64,000 nucleotides of DNA from DASRDZ01 sp035569495 (GCA_035569495.1 DATMMX010000033.1:24266-88265), one strand, 5' to 3'. Shown: positions 47,773 through 57,209, numbered from the stretch's first letter. The notes: generated by a model not told the origin, from the letters alone. Made by a program: numbers and translations.

Positions 47773-48465
47773 ATGCACGCACCCGTGGCCCTCCTCGGCG
47801 GCACCGGCAAGCTCGGCCCCGGTCTCGCCATGCGCTTCGCCCGCGCCGGCGTGCCGGTGCTGATCGGCAGCCGCGAGGCGGAGAAGGGCGTCCAGGCCGC
47901 CGCCGAGGCGAGCGAGAAGCTGCGCGCGACCGGCGCCGACTTCGCCCCCATCGAGGGCATGGACAACGCCTGGGCCGCCGCGCGCGCCGGTCTCGCGGTG
48001 ATCACCGTGCCCTACGAGGGACAGGCCGCGATGCTGCCAGGTCTGGCCGAATCACTGCACGGCAAGGTGGTGGTCAGCACCGCGGTGCCGGTGCGCTTCG
48101 GGGCGGTCACCGGCCCCGCGTACATCGACGTCCCTGAGGGCTCGGCGGCGCAGCAGGCGGCGGGGCTGCTGCCGGGCTCGCAGGTCACCGCGGCATTCCA
48201 CTCGGTGAGCAGCGCGACGCTCAAACGCCTGGCCACGCCGCTGGACGAGCACATCCTGGTCACCGGCGACGACGAGGCGGCCAAGCGCGAGACGATGGAG
48301 CTGGTGCGCCTGCTCCCCGGCGCGCGCCCCGTCGACGGCGGCCCGCTGCACTGCTCGCGCTACACCGAGCAGCTCACCGTGCTGCTGCTCACCGTCAACG
48401 GCATCTACAGGACGCACGCGGGCGTCAAGCTCACCAACCTGCCGCCAGAAGACTCGGCGGGCTGA
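47773..48465 (+). CDS. npdG: F420H2:NADP oxidoreductase
   Basis: 230-residue Rossmann enzyme that exchanges hydride between coenzyme F420 and NADP. N-terminal ALLGGTGKLGPGLAMRFA has the NADP-binding glycine pattern and the following IGSRE the phosphate contact of the Fno/NpdG family; TVPYEGQ, TAFHSVSS-like and GPLHCSRYTEQLT segments match the F420 side. It implies that the host makes or uses F420, as in actinobacteria, Chloroflexota and some Dormibacterota. TAGACT nine bases upstream suggests a leaderless mRNA; the AI-2E gene follows after 13 bases. Confidence 0.88.
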   Translation: MHAPVALLGGTGKLGPGLAMRFARAGVPVLIGSREAEKGVQAAAEASEKLRATGADFAPIEGMDNAWAAARAGLAVITVPYEGQAAMLPGLAESLHGKVVVSTAVPVRFGAVTGPAYIDVPEGSAAQQAAGLLPGSQVTAAFHSVSSATLKRLATPLDEHILVTGDDEAAKRETMELVRLLPGARPVDGGPLHCSRYTEQLTVLLLTVNGIYRTHAGVKLTNLPPEDSAG

Positions 48466-48478
48466 CCGCGCGCTCCGA

Positions 48479-49630
48479 ATGAGCACCGCCGCGCCGCCCC
48501 CCGACGCTCCCCGGCCGGCGGTGCGCATCCGCACCCTGGTCATCTCGGCGCTCATCGTGCTCGCCGTCGTGGCGCTGGTCTTCCTGCTCCACGCCGTGCT
48601 CGACATCGTGCTGGTGTTCCTGCTCGCCATCGTGGTCGCCGAGGGCATCCGCCCGCTGGTGCGCCGCCTGGAGGGCTGGCGCCTGCCCAAATCCGCGGCG
48701 ATCCTCTGCGTCTACGTGGTGATCCTCGGCGTGCTCGCCCTGCTGGTGGTGCTGCTGGTGCAGCCGCTGGTGTCGCAGGCGCAGCAGCTGGTCAACGACT
48801 TCCCCCACTACCAGAACCAGCTGCAGACCTTCATCAACGACCTGCAGTCCAAGCTGCACCTGTCGGGCAACTTCAACACCCAGATCGGCAGCGCGCTGGG
48901 CACCGCCAAGGACGTGCTGCTGGCCATCGGCAGCACCGTGGCCACAGTTCTGGTCGACTTTGTCATCGTGCTGGTGCTCGCCTTCCTCTGGCTGACCACC
49001 AGCGACCGGCTCAAGGCGTTCGTCGTCGACCTGGTGCCGCCGGCGCGCCAGCCGCTCGCCGCCGACGTGATCGCCGACATGGGCACGCGCATCGGCGGCT
49101 ACCTGCGCGGCGTGGTCATCAACATGGTGGTGATCGGCCTGCTCGCCGGCGGCGCGGTGGCGGCGCTGCGGCTGCCCAGCCCGGTGCTGCTGGGCATCTT
49201 CGCCGGTGTCATGGAGGCGATCCCCATCTTCGGGCCGTTCCTCGGCGCCGCGCCCGCGGTGCTGCTCGGCTTCACCGTGTCGCCGCTGTACCCGCTGCTG
49301 GTGGCGGGTGTGTTCCTGGTCATCCAGCAGGTGGAGAGCAACACGCTGGTACCGGTGGTGATGAACCGCGTCGTCGCCCTGCCGCCGCTGACCGTGGTGC
49401 TCGCCCTGCTGGTCGGCGGTGCGCTGCAGGGTGTGCCCGGTGCGCTGCTGGCGGTGCCGGTCGCGGCGGCGATCCAGGTGCTGGTGCTGCGGGTGGTGGT
49501 GCCGATGCTCCACGCCGCGCAGGGACGCACGCTGCTGGCCGAGACGGAGATGCGCGTGCACGAGAAGCCCGCGCCGGGCCCGCACCAGTCGTGGCGGCAC
49601 CGTTTCGAGCGCTTCGTGCGGCGACGCTGA
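48479..49630 (+). CDS. AI-2E family transporter
   Basis: 383-residue membrane protein of the PF01594 (YdiK/PerM/TqsA) family. Two helices (about 20-60), a third near 80-100, an extracytoplasmic amphipathic stretch rich in Gln/Asn (about 105-150), and a C-terminal block with GGYLRGVVINMVVIG, PVLLGIFAGVMEAIPIFGP and QQVESNTLVPVVMNR match the family. It is 13 bases behind npdG in the same direction, presumably cotranscribed. Members export signals, toxins or ions; substrate unclear. Confidence 0.9.
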   Translation: MSTAAPPPDAPRPAVRIRTLVISALIVLAVVALVFLLHAVLDIVLVFLLAIVVAEGIRPLVRRLEGWRLPKSAAILCVYVVILGVLALLVVLLVQPLVSQAQQLVNDFPHYQNQLQTFINDLQSKLHLSGNFNTQIGSALGTAKDVLLAIGSTVATVLVDFVIVLVLAFLWLTTSDRLKAFVVDLVPPARQPLAADVIADMGTRIGGYLRGVVINMVVIGLLAGGAVAALRLPSPVLLGIFAGVMEAIPIFGPFLGAAPAVLLGFTVSPLYPLLVAGVFLVIQQVESNTLVPVVMNRVVALPPLTVVLALLVGGALQGVPGALLAVPVAAAIQVLVLRVVVPMLHAAQGRTLLAETEMRVHEKPAPGPHQSWRHRFERFVRRR

Positions 49631-49736
49631 GGGCGGCCCGCCACCTCATGACGCACCGCGTCGTGACGCGGGCCGGGGCGGCGCGGGACAATGCCCGTCC
49701 CGGGGGTAGCCGGACCGTCGAGGAGGAGCTTGCACT

Positions 49737-51308
49737 GTGGAGATCGCGCTCACGCCACTGGAATTCGCGCGACGGGCGCGCCGGCTCTACTCCCGGCGCG
49801 AGGCGGTCGTCGACCGTGAGCTGCGCCTCACCTACGAGCAGTTCTTCCACCGCTGCGACCGCTGGTCGGCGGCGCTGCAGGAGCTGGGCGTGCGCCTGGG
49901 CGACCGCGTCGCCTACATCGCGCCCAACACCCACGCGCAGCTGGAGTCCTTCTACGCGGTGCCGCAGATCGGCGCGGTGCTCGTGCCGATCAACTACCGG
50001 CTGACGCCTGACGACTTCGCGTACATCCTCAACCACAGCGGCGCCAAGGTGGTGTGCGCGCACGCCGATCACCTGGACCAGGTCGACTCGATTCGCGACC
50101 GGCTGCACGGCGTCGAGCACTTCGTCGCCCTGGAGGGCGAGGCGCCCGGGTGGATCGACTACGAGCAGCGGCTGGCGCTCGCGGCCGACGAGTTCACCCG
50201 TCCCGACATCCTCGAGACCGACCTGCTCTCCATCAACTACACCAGCGGCACCACGGCGCGTCCCAAGGGCGTGATGATCACCCACCGCAACGCCTACATC
50301 AACACCGTGGGCACGCTGATCCATCTGCATCTCGGCGTCGACGACCGCTACCTGTGGACGCTGCCGATGTTCCACGCCAACGGCTGGACATTCGTGTGGA
50401 CGGTGACCGCCGCGGGCGCGACCCACGTCTGCCTGCCACGCGTCGAGCCCGCGCGCGTCTATGAGCTGATCCGCGAGGAGCGCATCACCTGGATGTGCGC
50501 CGCGCCGACGGTGCTGATATCGCTCGCCAGTGCACCGGAGTCGATGCGCGAGGGTGCGCCGCGCGGCGTGCACGTCGTCACCGCGGGCGCGCCACCGGCG
50601 GCGGCGACCATCGAGCGCCTGGAGGGCGAGCTGGGCTGGGACGTGACTCAGGTCTATGGCCTCACGGAGACCGCGCCGTTCATCACGGTCTGCGAGCCGC
50701 GCCCCGAGCACCGCTCACTTGGATTGCAGGAGCGCGCAACCGTCAAGGCGCGCCAGGGAGTCGAGCTGATCACGTCCGGCGAGCTGCGCGTGGTCGGTGG
50801 CGACGGCGCCGAGGTCGCCTGGGACGGGCAGTCGCTGGGCGAGATCGTGGTGCGCGGCAACGTGGTGATGAAGGGCTACTACGACGACCCCGAGGCCACC
50901 GAGCGCGCCATGGGCGACGGGTGGTTCCACTCCGGCGACGCCGCCGTCGTCCATCCCGACGGCTACGTCGAGATTCGCGACCGCATCAAGGACGTGATCA
51001 TCTCCGGCGGCGAGAACATCTCGTCGGTCGAGGTCGAGGGCGTGCTGCTGCGCCATCCCGCGGTGCGGGAGGTTGCCATCGTCGGGCTGCCGCACGAGAA
51101 GTGGGGGGAGGCGCCGTATGCCTTCGTGGTGCTGCAGCCCGGCGCCACCGCGTCGGAGGACGACATCATCCAGTTCGCCCGCGCCGGGCTCGCGCACTTC
51201 AAGGCGCCGAAGGGTGTCAGCTTCGTCGACGAGCTGCCCAAGACGGCCACGGGGAAGATCCAGAAGTTCGTGCTGCGCAAGGGAGCGCCGGCGATCGCCG
51301 CGCAGTAG
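49737..51308 (+). CDS. Acyl-CoA synthetase (AMP-binding)
   Basis: 523-residue adenylate-forming ligase activating a carboxylic acid to its CoA thioester. Motifs: INYTSGTTARPKGVMITHRN (A3 P-loop), VYGLTETAP (A5), GWFHSGDAA with RIKDVIISGGENISS (hinge, A7/A8), and the C-terminal catalytic Lys in LPKTATGKIQKF. GAGGAG ribosome binding site eight bases before the GTG. It resembles short/medium or branched-chain fatty-acid CoA ligases and could feed the acyl-CoA dehydrogenases at 38-43 kb. Exact substrate not readable. Confidence 0.93.
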   Translation: MEIALTPLEFARRARRLYSRREAVVDRELRLTYEQFFHRCDRWSAALQELGVRLGDRVAYIAPNTHAQLESFYAVPQIGAVLVPINYRLTPDDFAYILNHSGAKVVCAHADHLDQVDSIRDRLHGVEHFVALEGEAPGWIDYEQRLALAADEFTRPDILETDLLSINYTSGTTARPKGVMITHRNAYINTVGTLIHLHLGVDDRYLWTLPMFHANGWTFVWTVTAAGATHVCLPRVEPARVYELIREERITWMCAAPTVLISLASAPESMREGAPRGVHVVTAGAPPAAATIERLEGELGWDVTQVYGLTETAPFITVCEPRPEHRSLGLQERATVKARQGVELITSGELRVVGGDGAEVAWDGQSLGEIVVRGNVVMKGYYDDPEATERAMGDGWFHSGDAAVVHPDGYVEIRDRIKDVIISGGENISSVEVEGVLLRHPAVREVAIVGLPHEKWGEAPYAFVVLQPGATASEDDIIQFARAGLAHFKAPKGVSFVDELPKTATGKIQKFVLRKGAPAIAAQ

Positions 51309-51358
51309 CTACCCCGCGCTGCCGTAGGGCTGACCTCACCTACCCCGCGCTGCCGTAG
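51309..51358. repeat. 19-base direct repeat: echo of a gene 3' end
   Basis: The 19 bases at 51340-51358 that encode the last codons of the C39-repeat protein recur exactly at 51309-51327, between the two convergent genes, 12 bases apart. It looks like a slipped or decayed extra repeat end. Confidence 0.7.
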
Positions 51359-52776
51359 AACGGCGCGTCGCCGAACGTGAAGACGCCGCCGTCCGCAGCG
51401 ACCAGCCAGTAGCCCCCGCCGTCCGGAGTCGAGGCGATGGCGGTGATGGCGCGGTTCAACGGCCTGGCGCCCAGTGAGCCATAACCAACCGCATTGCCGA
51501 AGGTGAACACGCCGCCGTCCGCGGCGACCAGCCAGTACCCGCCGCCCGACGCGGTGCGCGCCATGCCCACCACGGGTTGGTTGAGCCGCACGCCGCCGGT
51601 CGAGCCGAGGAACTGGGCGTCGCCGAAGCAGAAGACGCCGCCATCGGAGGCGACCAGCCAGTAGCCGCGGCCCGACGCGGTGGCGGCCATGCCGACGATG
51701 GGCTGGTTGAGCCGCACGCCGCCGGTCGAGCCGAGGAAGTGGGCGTCGCCGAAGGTGAAGATGCCCCCGTCCGCGGCGACCAGCCAGTAGCCTCGCCCCG
51801 TGGGCGTGGCCGCGATGCCCACCACGGGCTGGTTGAGCCGCACGCTCCCCTCCGAGCCATAGAACTGCGCGTCACCGAGGGTGAAGACGCCGCCGTCTGC
51901 CGCGGTGAGCCACATGCCCTTCGCGGACGGCGTGCGCGCGGCGCTGAGGATGGCCCGGTTGAGGTGCTGGCCGTTGAGCGACCCGGGCGAGGTGGCGTCG
52001 CCGAACGCCGCGGCGGAGCCGTCGGACGCGGGCAGCAGGTACCCCTTGGCGTCGTTGGTCGGGGCGATGCCGGTGTAGCCGGAGCGCACCACCACCGCCA
52101 TCTTTCCGAAGGAGGCGAAGGAGTTCTCGAACTTCGCCATGTCGATGGTGAACTGGCTGCCGTTGCCGGGATCGCCCAGGGTCACCGTGCCGTCGTCGAA
52201 GTTGACGCCGACCAGGGCCATGGCGTGCTCGCCGACGCTGTAGGGAACGCTGCGCCCGTCCCACGCCGTCCAGGTGCGCAGCGAGGTCGTGCCGAGGTGG
52301 TTGACCACCCACACCACCACCGGGTTGCCGTTCATCACCTGCTGGTACAGCGTCTGCGGGTCGACGCCCGACATCGCCGTGGCCGACGCGCCGGCCAGCC
52401 CCGCGGCGAAGGCGATCGGCGGCGCGTACACGCCGTAGCCGGTGTAGCCGGGCTCGCTGCCGTTGACGTTGCCGACGAAGGTCGCGTACGGATCGCCCCA
52501 CTGCACGACGTTGCCACCCTGCATGACCGGGCCACGCAGATCGGCGCCGATGGCGTTGAGGATCCAGTCCTCCGACACGTCGATGCCCTTGGCCGCCAGC
52601 GCGATGCGCAGCGCCGCCGCCTCGCAGGACAGCGAGTGCTGCTGCTGGAGCACCGGCGCGGCGATGCGGTTGCTCGCGGCCTGGGCGGGAAGCGCGCCGC
52701 CGACCACACCGGCCAGCGCGAGCAGCGACGCCGCCAACAGCGGGCGGAAGTGGCGGCCGCGGAATGCGCAGATCAT
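51340..52776 (-). CDS. Secreted C39-like peptidase fused to 42-residue GYWLVAADGG repeats
   Basis: 478 residues. A signal peptide (about 1-33, ending AQAAS) precedes a C39-family-like papain-fold domain (about 35-240): Cys51 (LSCEAAAL), His184 (GEHAMALVGV) and Asp202 (LGDPGNG). Residues about 245-478 hold five full and one partial 42-residue repeats of the form GYWLVAADGGVFTFGDAxF with RLNQPVVGMA, nearly identical in DNA. The repeats resemble propeller-like wall or polymer-binding modules in actinobacterial secreted proteins. Processing or cleavage of a peptide outside the cell is inferred; no leader-peptide substrate is near. Confidence 0.82.
   Translation of the reverse strand: MICAFRGRHFRPLLAASLLALAGVVGGALPAQAASNRIAAPVLQQQHSLSCEAAALRIALAAKGIDVSEDWILNAIGADLRGPVMQGGNVVQWGDPYATFVGNVNGSEPGYTGYGVYAPPIAFAAGLAGASATAMSGVDPQTLYQQVMNGNPVVVWVVNHLGTTSLRTWTAWDGRSVPYSVGEHAMALVGVNFDDGTVTLGDPGNGSQFTIDMAKFENSFASFGKMAVVVRSGYTGIAPTNDAKGYLLPASDGSAAAFGDATSPGSLNGQHLNRAILSAARTPSAKGMWLTAADGGVFTLGDAQFYGSEGSVRLNQPVVGIAATPTGRGYWLVAADGGIFTFGDAHFLGSTGGVRLNQPIVGMAATASGRGYWLVASDGGVFCFGDAQFLGSTGGVRLNQPVVGMARTASGGGYWLVAADGGVFTFGNAVGYGSLGARPLNRAITAIASTPDGGGYWLVAADGGVFTFGDAPFYGSAG
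51345..52070 (-). repeat. Tandem 126-base coding repeats
   Basis: Five full and one partial units of 126 bases (42 codons) in the C-terminal half of the C39-like protein. The central copies differ by few bases, pointing to recent expansion or gene conversion. Confidence 0.8.
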
Positions 52777-52887
52777 GTCGGGAGGGCTCCGGGGCGGGGT
52801 GACTCCAGTATGCGAGCCGGGACCGCGCCCGTCACATCGGTTGCCGGGTTTTCACCACAACGTGCCCGAACTGCGCGAGCGCAGGCC

Positions 52888-53346
52888 TCAGCCGCGCGCG
52901 CTCAGCTCGGCGATGCGCCGCAGGGTCGCCCGCGCCGCGTGGCGCTGGCCCGAGCCGAAGAGCAGCACGTCGAGCAGCCCACCGGCACGGCCGAAGGCGC
53001 TCAGCGTGCCCTCGGCCTCGCTCGACACGGTGACCTGGGTCGCCCCGGAGCCGTGCGCGGCCAGGCGCAGCGTGGTCCGCACCGCGGGCGCGCCATCGGT
53101 GACGGTGCTCAGCTCCGCGCCCGGCTGCAGCGACTCCACGGTCGCCGACAGCGAGCGCTCGCCCTGACGGTCGCGCACCGTCGTCGACACCACCGCGCCC
53201 ACCACCGGCGGGTCCGGCGACACGCTGCGCGCCACCACCCCGCGCGCCGGATCGGGGGTGCGCAGCAGGTCGAGGCAGGCGGCGTACACGGTATCGACCG
53301 GCCGGTCCACAACCGCACGGCGCACCACGCGGCGCATCAGTGCCAT
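52888..53346 (-). CDS. SRPBCC (START-like) family protein
   Basis: 152 residues. The N-terminal RRVVRRAVVDRPVDTVYAACLDLL strand-helix and the alternating strands after it, with a C-terminal helix (ARATLRRIAELSA), match the SRPBCC lipid/polyketide-binding fold (CoxG/ligand-binding type). Ligand unknown. CATGAT eight bases before the ATG and no ribosome binding site suggest a leaderless start. Divergent from the acyltransferase gene. Confidence 0.75.
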   Translation of the reverse strand: MALMRRVVRRAVVDRPVDTVYAACLDLLRTPDPARGVVARSVSPDPPVVGAVVSTTVRDRQGERSLSATVESLQPGAELSTVTDGAPAVRTTLRLAAHGSGATQVTVSSEAEGTLSAFGRAGGLLDVLLFGSGQRHAARATLRRIAELSARG

Positions 53347-53421
53347 GACGCCACATCATGCCGCAGCGGCCCATGCCCGCCCGGCTGTCCCACCCATGTG
53401 ATAGTATCGGTAACACTTTTG

Positions 53422-54624
53422 ATGCTGATGGCTGTGGTGAACCCCCCGCGGGCGGCCCAGCGGGACACCGGCCAGGTGCAGCGCACCCGGCCGGGCGCGC
53501 CTCCCAAGCCCCCCGCCGCCCCCCGACACCTGCACGGCGCCGACGCCCTCCGCGCCGTGGCCGCCGTGGCCGTGATCGTCATCCATGCGTCCTACTGGCC
53601 GCTGCAGAACCGCGGGGTCGACCGCGCCGTGTGGAGCTCGGTCACGCTGCTTGCTCGCTTCGCCGTGCCCGCCTTCGTCATCCTCACCGGGCTGGTGCTC
53701 GGCTTCCGCTACGGCGACCAGCGCCTCGGCGGCGCCTTCCTGCTCCGCCGCGCCCGGCGCAGCCTGCTGCCCTGGCTGATCTGGGTGCCCGTCTTCTGCG
53801 TCGCCGATCTGCTCTGGCTGAACGACCTCTCGCCCACCTGGCCGGCCGTGCGCGACTGGCTGGCCGGGGGCGCGGGGCATCTCTACTTCCTGGTCCTGGT
53901 CCCCCAGCTCTACGTCCTGCTGCTCGCCTGGCCCGCGCGACGCCGCCCGCTGGTGCTGCTCACCGCGGCGGCGCTGGCGCTGCAGGTGGCGCTCTCACTG
54001 GTGCGCCTGTATGTCCCCATTGGCACCGGCGGGGTGGCCCACCGGCTCCTGCTCGACCACGGCTACGAGCTGTTCCCCTTCTGGATCGGCTACTTCGCCC
54101 TGGGCGTGCTGGCCGGGCGATGGCTGCGGGAGCGCGACGGCCGTGGACTGCCCGCCTGGCCGTTCCTCGCCGCCGTGCCCGCGACCGGCGCGCTGCTGCT
54201 GGCCGTCGACGTGCGCGGCGCCGCCAACGCGGCCTACGCGCAGGGCACCGGCGCCTTCCTCACCCCGCTGCTGCTGCCGTTCGCGGTGGCCGTGGGCGGC
54301 GCGGTGATCTTCGGCGCGCCGCGCCTGCTCAGGCGCACGCCCCGGCTGCGCGCCGCCAGCGACGCGCTGAGCCGGCACTCGCTGGGCGTGTACATCGTCC
54401 ATCCGCTGCTGCTCGCATTGCTGGGACGCCTGCTCCGGCACGCGCTGCAGACCCACCTGCCCTGGTCGATCGCGGCGTTCCTCGGCATCGTCGCCGGCAG
54501 CCTGGCCGGGGCCCTGCTGTTCTGCACACTTCTGGCACGAACTCCGCTGGCCGTGGCCATCGGCGAATCGCGGCGGCGCCGCCACCAGCCGGAGCGCGTG
54601 CTTCTCGGTCGCCGCGCCGTCTGA
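53422..54624 (+). CDS. Acyltransferase 3 family membrane protein
   Basis: About 400 residues, ten or so helices. The first helix region HGADALRAVAAVAVIVIHAS carries the Arg and His typical of the acyltransferase 3/OafA family that O-acylates polysaccharides or lipids. Later segments: FVILTGLVLGFRYGD, LYFLVLVPQLYVLLL and the late helix SLGVYIVHPLLLALLG. Start could be the ATG at 53422 or 53428; a TAGTAT box at 53402-53407 precedes both. Converges with the C1 peptidase gene. Confidence 0.88.
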   Translation: MLMAVVNPPRAAQRDTGQVQRTRPGAPPKPPAAPRHLHGADALRAVAAVAVIVIHASYWPLQNRGVDRAVWSSVTLLARFAVPAFVILTGLVLGFRYGDQRLGGAFLLRRARRSLLPWLIWVPVFCVADLLWLNDLSPTWPAVRDWLAGGAGHLYFLVLVPQLYVLLLAWPARRRPLVLLTAAALALQVALSLVRLYVPIGTGGVAHRLLLDHGYELFPFWIGYFALGVLAGRWLRERDGRGLPAWPFLAAVPATGALLLAVDVRGAANAAYAQGTGAFLTPLLLPFAVAVGGAVIFGAPRLLRRTPRLRAASDALSRHSLGVYIVHPLLLALLGRLLRHALQTHLPWSIAAFLGIVAGSLAGALLFCTLLARTPLAVAIGESRRRRHQPERVLLGRRAV

Positions 54625-54631
54625 CCGCGGG

Positions 54632-55447
54632 TCAGGCCTTGATGGTGCTGACCACCCAGAAGTCGCTGGCGAGCTGGTGGTCCATGACGTACTCGTAGGG
54701 CATGTAGAAGTAGCCGTGGTCGGCGTTGTCCGGACCCCACGAGTTGCGCACCACGAACTGGCCCTTGCCGTCGTCGTAGCCCACCGCGAGCACCGCGTGG
54801 CCACCGACCGGCTGGTCGTTGGCGGAGGGCAGCGGGGTGACCACCGCCTGCTTGCCGTCCGGCCCCCAGAACGACTGGAACACGCTGATGCCGAAGACGA
54901 ACGGGTAGCCGCCGGCCAGGCAGCCCTTCATCTGCGAGAGCACCTGGGTGACGCGGTGGTAGGCGATCGCGGTGTGCTGTGTGGCGTCGGTGTAGCACTG
55001 CGCGGTCGGCTTCTCGGCGGCGCGTGAGCCGGGCGGGAAGGCGCCGCCGTCGGAGGCGGCGGGCGTGGCGTCGTAGGGCCACTCGTCCTCGGGACAGACG
55101 CCCTGCTGGGCGACGCTCTTGATGCCATCGCGGATCTGCGCGCCGGCGTCGAAGGCGACGTGCCCCTCCATGGCGCGCTCGTTGTAGTAGATGAACAGCC
55201 GCGAGGGCACGAAGTCGGGCGCCTCGTTCCCCTTGCGGCGGTCGAACTGCACCGCGGCGGCGATGGCGTTGGCGGTGCAGCTGCCGATCTGGCCCTGGTC
55301 GTACACCGGCGGACACTGTGGGCGCAGGTCGGCGGTGGCCGGCAGTGCCTTGAGCAGGTTCACCGGCGCCGAGAACATCAGGTCGCGCGGATCGGGGAGA
55401 TCGCGAACCCAGCCGAGTCCCTGGATGCGTCGTTGCTGTTCCGCCAT
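54632..55447 (-). CDS. C1 (papain-family) peptidase
   Basis: 271 residues without a signal peptide. Papain-fold active site in order: oxyanion Gln and catalytic Cys in DQGQIGSCTANA, His in GGHAVLAVGYDDG and Asn in VVRNSWGPDNADHGYF. Bacterial C1A-like enzymes of this small type are common and their substrates mostly unknown. ATG 55447 has GGGAG seven bases upstream, and a TATACT box lies at 55502-55507, giving a leader of about 50 bases. Confidence 0.9.
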   Translation of the reverse strand: MAEQQRRIQGLGWVRDLPDPRDLMFSAPVNLLKALPATADLRPQCPPVYDQGQIGSCTANAIAAAVQFDRRKGNEAPDFVPSRLFIYYNERAMEGHVAFDAGAQIRDGIKSVAQQGVCPEDEWPYDATPAASDGGAFPPGSRAAEKPTAQCYTDATQHTAIAYHRVTQVLSQMKGCLAGGYPFVFGISVFQSFWGPDGKQAVVTPLPSANDQPVGGHAVLAVGYDDGKGQFVVRNSWGPDNADHGYFYMPYEYVMDHQLASDFWVVSTIKA

Positions 55448-55527
55448 CGGCGTGCTCCCGTCAAACACCCCGCGCCTGGCCCAGACGCTCAGGGAGGCGC
55501 CAGTATAGGACGGGTCCGCGCGGCGCG

Positions 55528-57201
55528 CTAGAGGGGGATGTTGCCGTGCTTGCGCTGCGGGCGCTCGACCTGCTTGTCGAGGCTCATGGTCAGCGCCCGG
55601 ATCAGCACCTCGCGGGTCTGCTTGGGCTCGATGACGTCGTCGACGTAGCCGCGCTCGGCCGCGTAGTAGGGATTGGCGAACTGCTCCTTGTAGGACTCGA
55701 TCAGCTCGGCCGCCCGCTGCGCCGGATTGGCCGACGCCGCGATCTCCCGCTTGAAGATGACATTGACCGCGCCCTGCGGGCCCATCACCGCGATCTCCGC
55801 GGTCGGCCAGGCGACGTTGTAGTCGGCGCGGATGTGCTTGCTGCACATGACGTCGTAGGCGCCGCCGTAGGCCTTGCGGGTGATCACCGTCAGCTTGGGC
55901 ACGGTGGCCTCGCAATACGCGTAGAGCAGCTTGGCGCCGTGGCGGATGATGCCGCCGTACTCCTGGTCGGTGCCGGGCAAAAAGCCGGGCACGTCGACGA
56001 ACGTCACCAGGGGGATGTTGAAGGCGTCGCAGAAGCGCACGAAGCGCGCCGCCTTGATCGAGGCCTCGATGTCGAGCGCGCCGGCCAGCACGCGCGGCTG
56101 GTTGCCGACCACGCCGACCGAATGCCCGTCGAGCCGCGCGAACCCGGTGATGATGTTGGCCGCGTGGTACGGCATGACTTCGAGGAAGCGTCCCTCGTCG
56201 ACGACGTGGGTGATCACCGAGCGCATGTCGTAGGGCTGGTTGGGGTTGTCGGGGATGATCGACTGCAGCTCGACGTCGGCGCGATGGGGGTCGTCGAGCG
56301 TCGGCCGGTGCGGCGGCTTCTGCCTGTTGTTGCTGGGCAGGAAGCTGAGCAGCTCGCGGATCTGCGCGAAGGACTCGTCCTCGGTGTCGGCGAGGAAGTG
56401 GGCCACGCCGCTGCGCTGGTTGTGCACGTCGGCGCCGCCGAGGTCCTCGAAGGTCACCTGCTCGCCGGTGGTCACCTTGATGACGTCGGGACCGGTGATG
56501 AACATGTAGCCGACCTTGCGCACCATGCAGATGAAGTCGGTCATCGCCGGCGAGTACACCGCGCCGCCGGTGCAGGGCCCGACGATCAGCGAGATCTGCG
56601 GGATCACGCCGCTGGACTCGACGTTGCGGTAGAAGATCTCCGCGTAGCCGGCGAGCGAGACGACGCCCTCCTGGATGCGCGCGCCGCCGGAGTCGTTGAT
56701 GCCGATGCACGGCGACCCGGTGCGCACCGCCAGGTCCATGATCTTGGTCACCTTCTCGGCGAACACCTCGCCCAGCGAGCCGCCGAAGACGCTGGCGTCG
56801 TGGGAGAAGACGAAGATCTGCCGGCCGTCGACGGTGCCCCAGCCGGTGACCACGCCGTCGCCGCGGATCTTCTTCTCCTCCATGCCGAAGTTGCTGTTGC
56901 GGTGCACGGCGAAGGCGTCCATCTCGGTGAACGAGCCGGGGTCGAGGAGGCGCTCGATGCGCTCGCGCGCGGTCAGCTTGCCCTTGCGGTGCTGCGACTT
57001 CTCGGCCGCGCCGCCGCGGTGCACGGCGTCGTAGCGCCGCTTGCGGAGCAGGTTGATCTTGCGCTCGGTGACGCTGCCGGGAATGCCCGCCGCCTTGCCG
57101 TTGCTCGCTCCCGCGGCGGCCTGGCGAAGCTCCCCGGCGCTCAGCTTGGGACGGTCTCCGGCTCCCGCGGGCGGGATGCCGGGCTTGGTGGGACGGGCCA
57201 T
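55528..57201 (-). CDS. Acyl-CoA (propionyl-CoA) carboxylase beta subunit
   Basis: 557-residue carboxyltransferase subunit moving CO2 from biotin to propionyl-CoA (or acetyl-CoA) to form (S)-methylmalonyl-CoA. Two crotonase-like halves: first half with KLTARERIERLLD, NDSGGARIQEGVVSLAGYAEIF and VGPCTGGAVYSPAMTDF; second half with DMRSVITHVVDEG, GVVGNQPRVLAGALDI, DVPGFLPGTDQEYGGIIRHGAKLL and PQGAVNVIFKREI. It feeds the epimerase and mutase at 60-62 kb. The biotin carboxylase/carrier subunit is absent here. A TACGCT box eight bases before the ATG and no ribosome binding site suggest leaderless translation. Confidence 0.92.
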   Translation of the reverse strand: MARPTKPGIPPAGAGDRPKLSAGELRQAAAGASNGKAAGIPGSVTERKINLLRKRRYDAVHRGGAAEKSQHRKGKLTARERIERLLDPGSFTEMDAFAVHRNSNFGMEEKKIRGDGVVTGWGTVDGRQIFVFSHDASVFGGSLGEVFAEKVTKIMDLAVRTGSPCIGINDSGGARIQEGVVSLAGYAEIFYRNVESSGVIPQISLIVGPCTGGAVYSPAMTDFICMVRKVGYMFITGPDVIKVTTGEQVTFEDLGGADVHNQRSGVAHFLADTEDESFAQIRELLSFLPSNNRQKPPHRPTLDDPHRADVELQSIIPDNPNQPYDMRSVITHVVDEGRFLEVMPYHAANIITGFARLDGHSVGVVGNQPRVLAGALDIEASIKAARFVRFCDAFNIPLVTFVDVPGFLPGTDQEYGGIIRHGAKLLYAYCEATVPKLTVITRKAYGGAYDVMCSKHIRADYNVAWPTAEIAVMGPQGAVNVIFKREIAASANPAQRAAELIESYKEQFANPYYAAERGYVDDVIEPKQTREVLIRALTMSLDKQVERPQRKHGNIPL

Positions 57202-57209
57202 CGCGGCCA

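Noticed and set aside
51345..52070. Regularly spaced repeats, at first glance CRISPR-like
   Set aside because: The period is 126 bases, in frame with a long protein, and no short repeat/unique spacer alternation exists; they are coding repeats.
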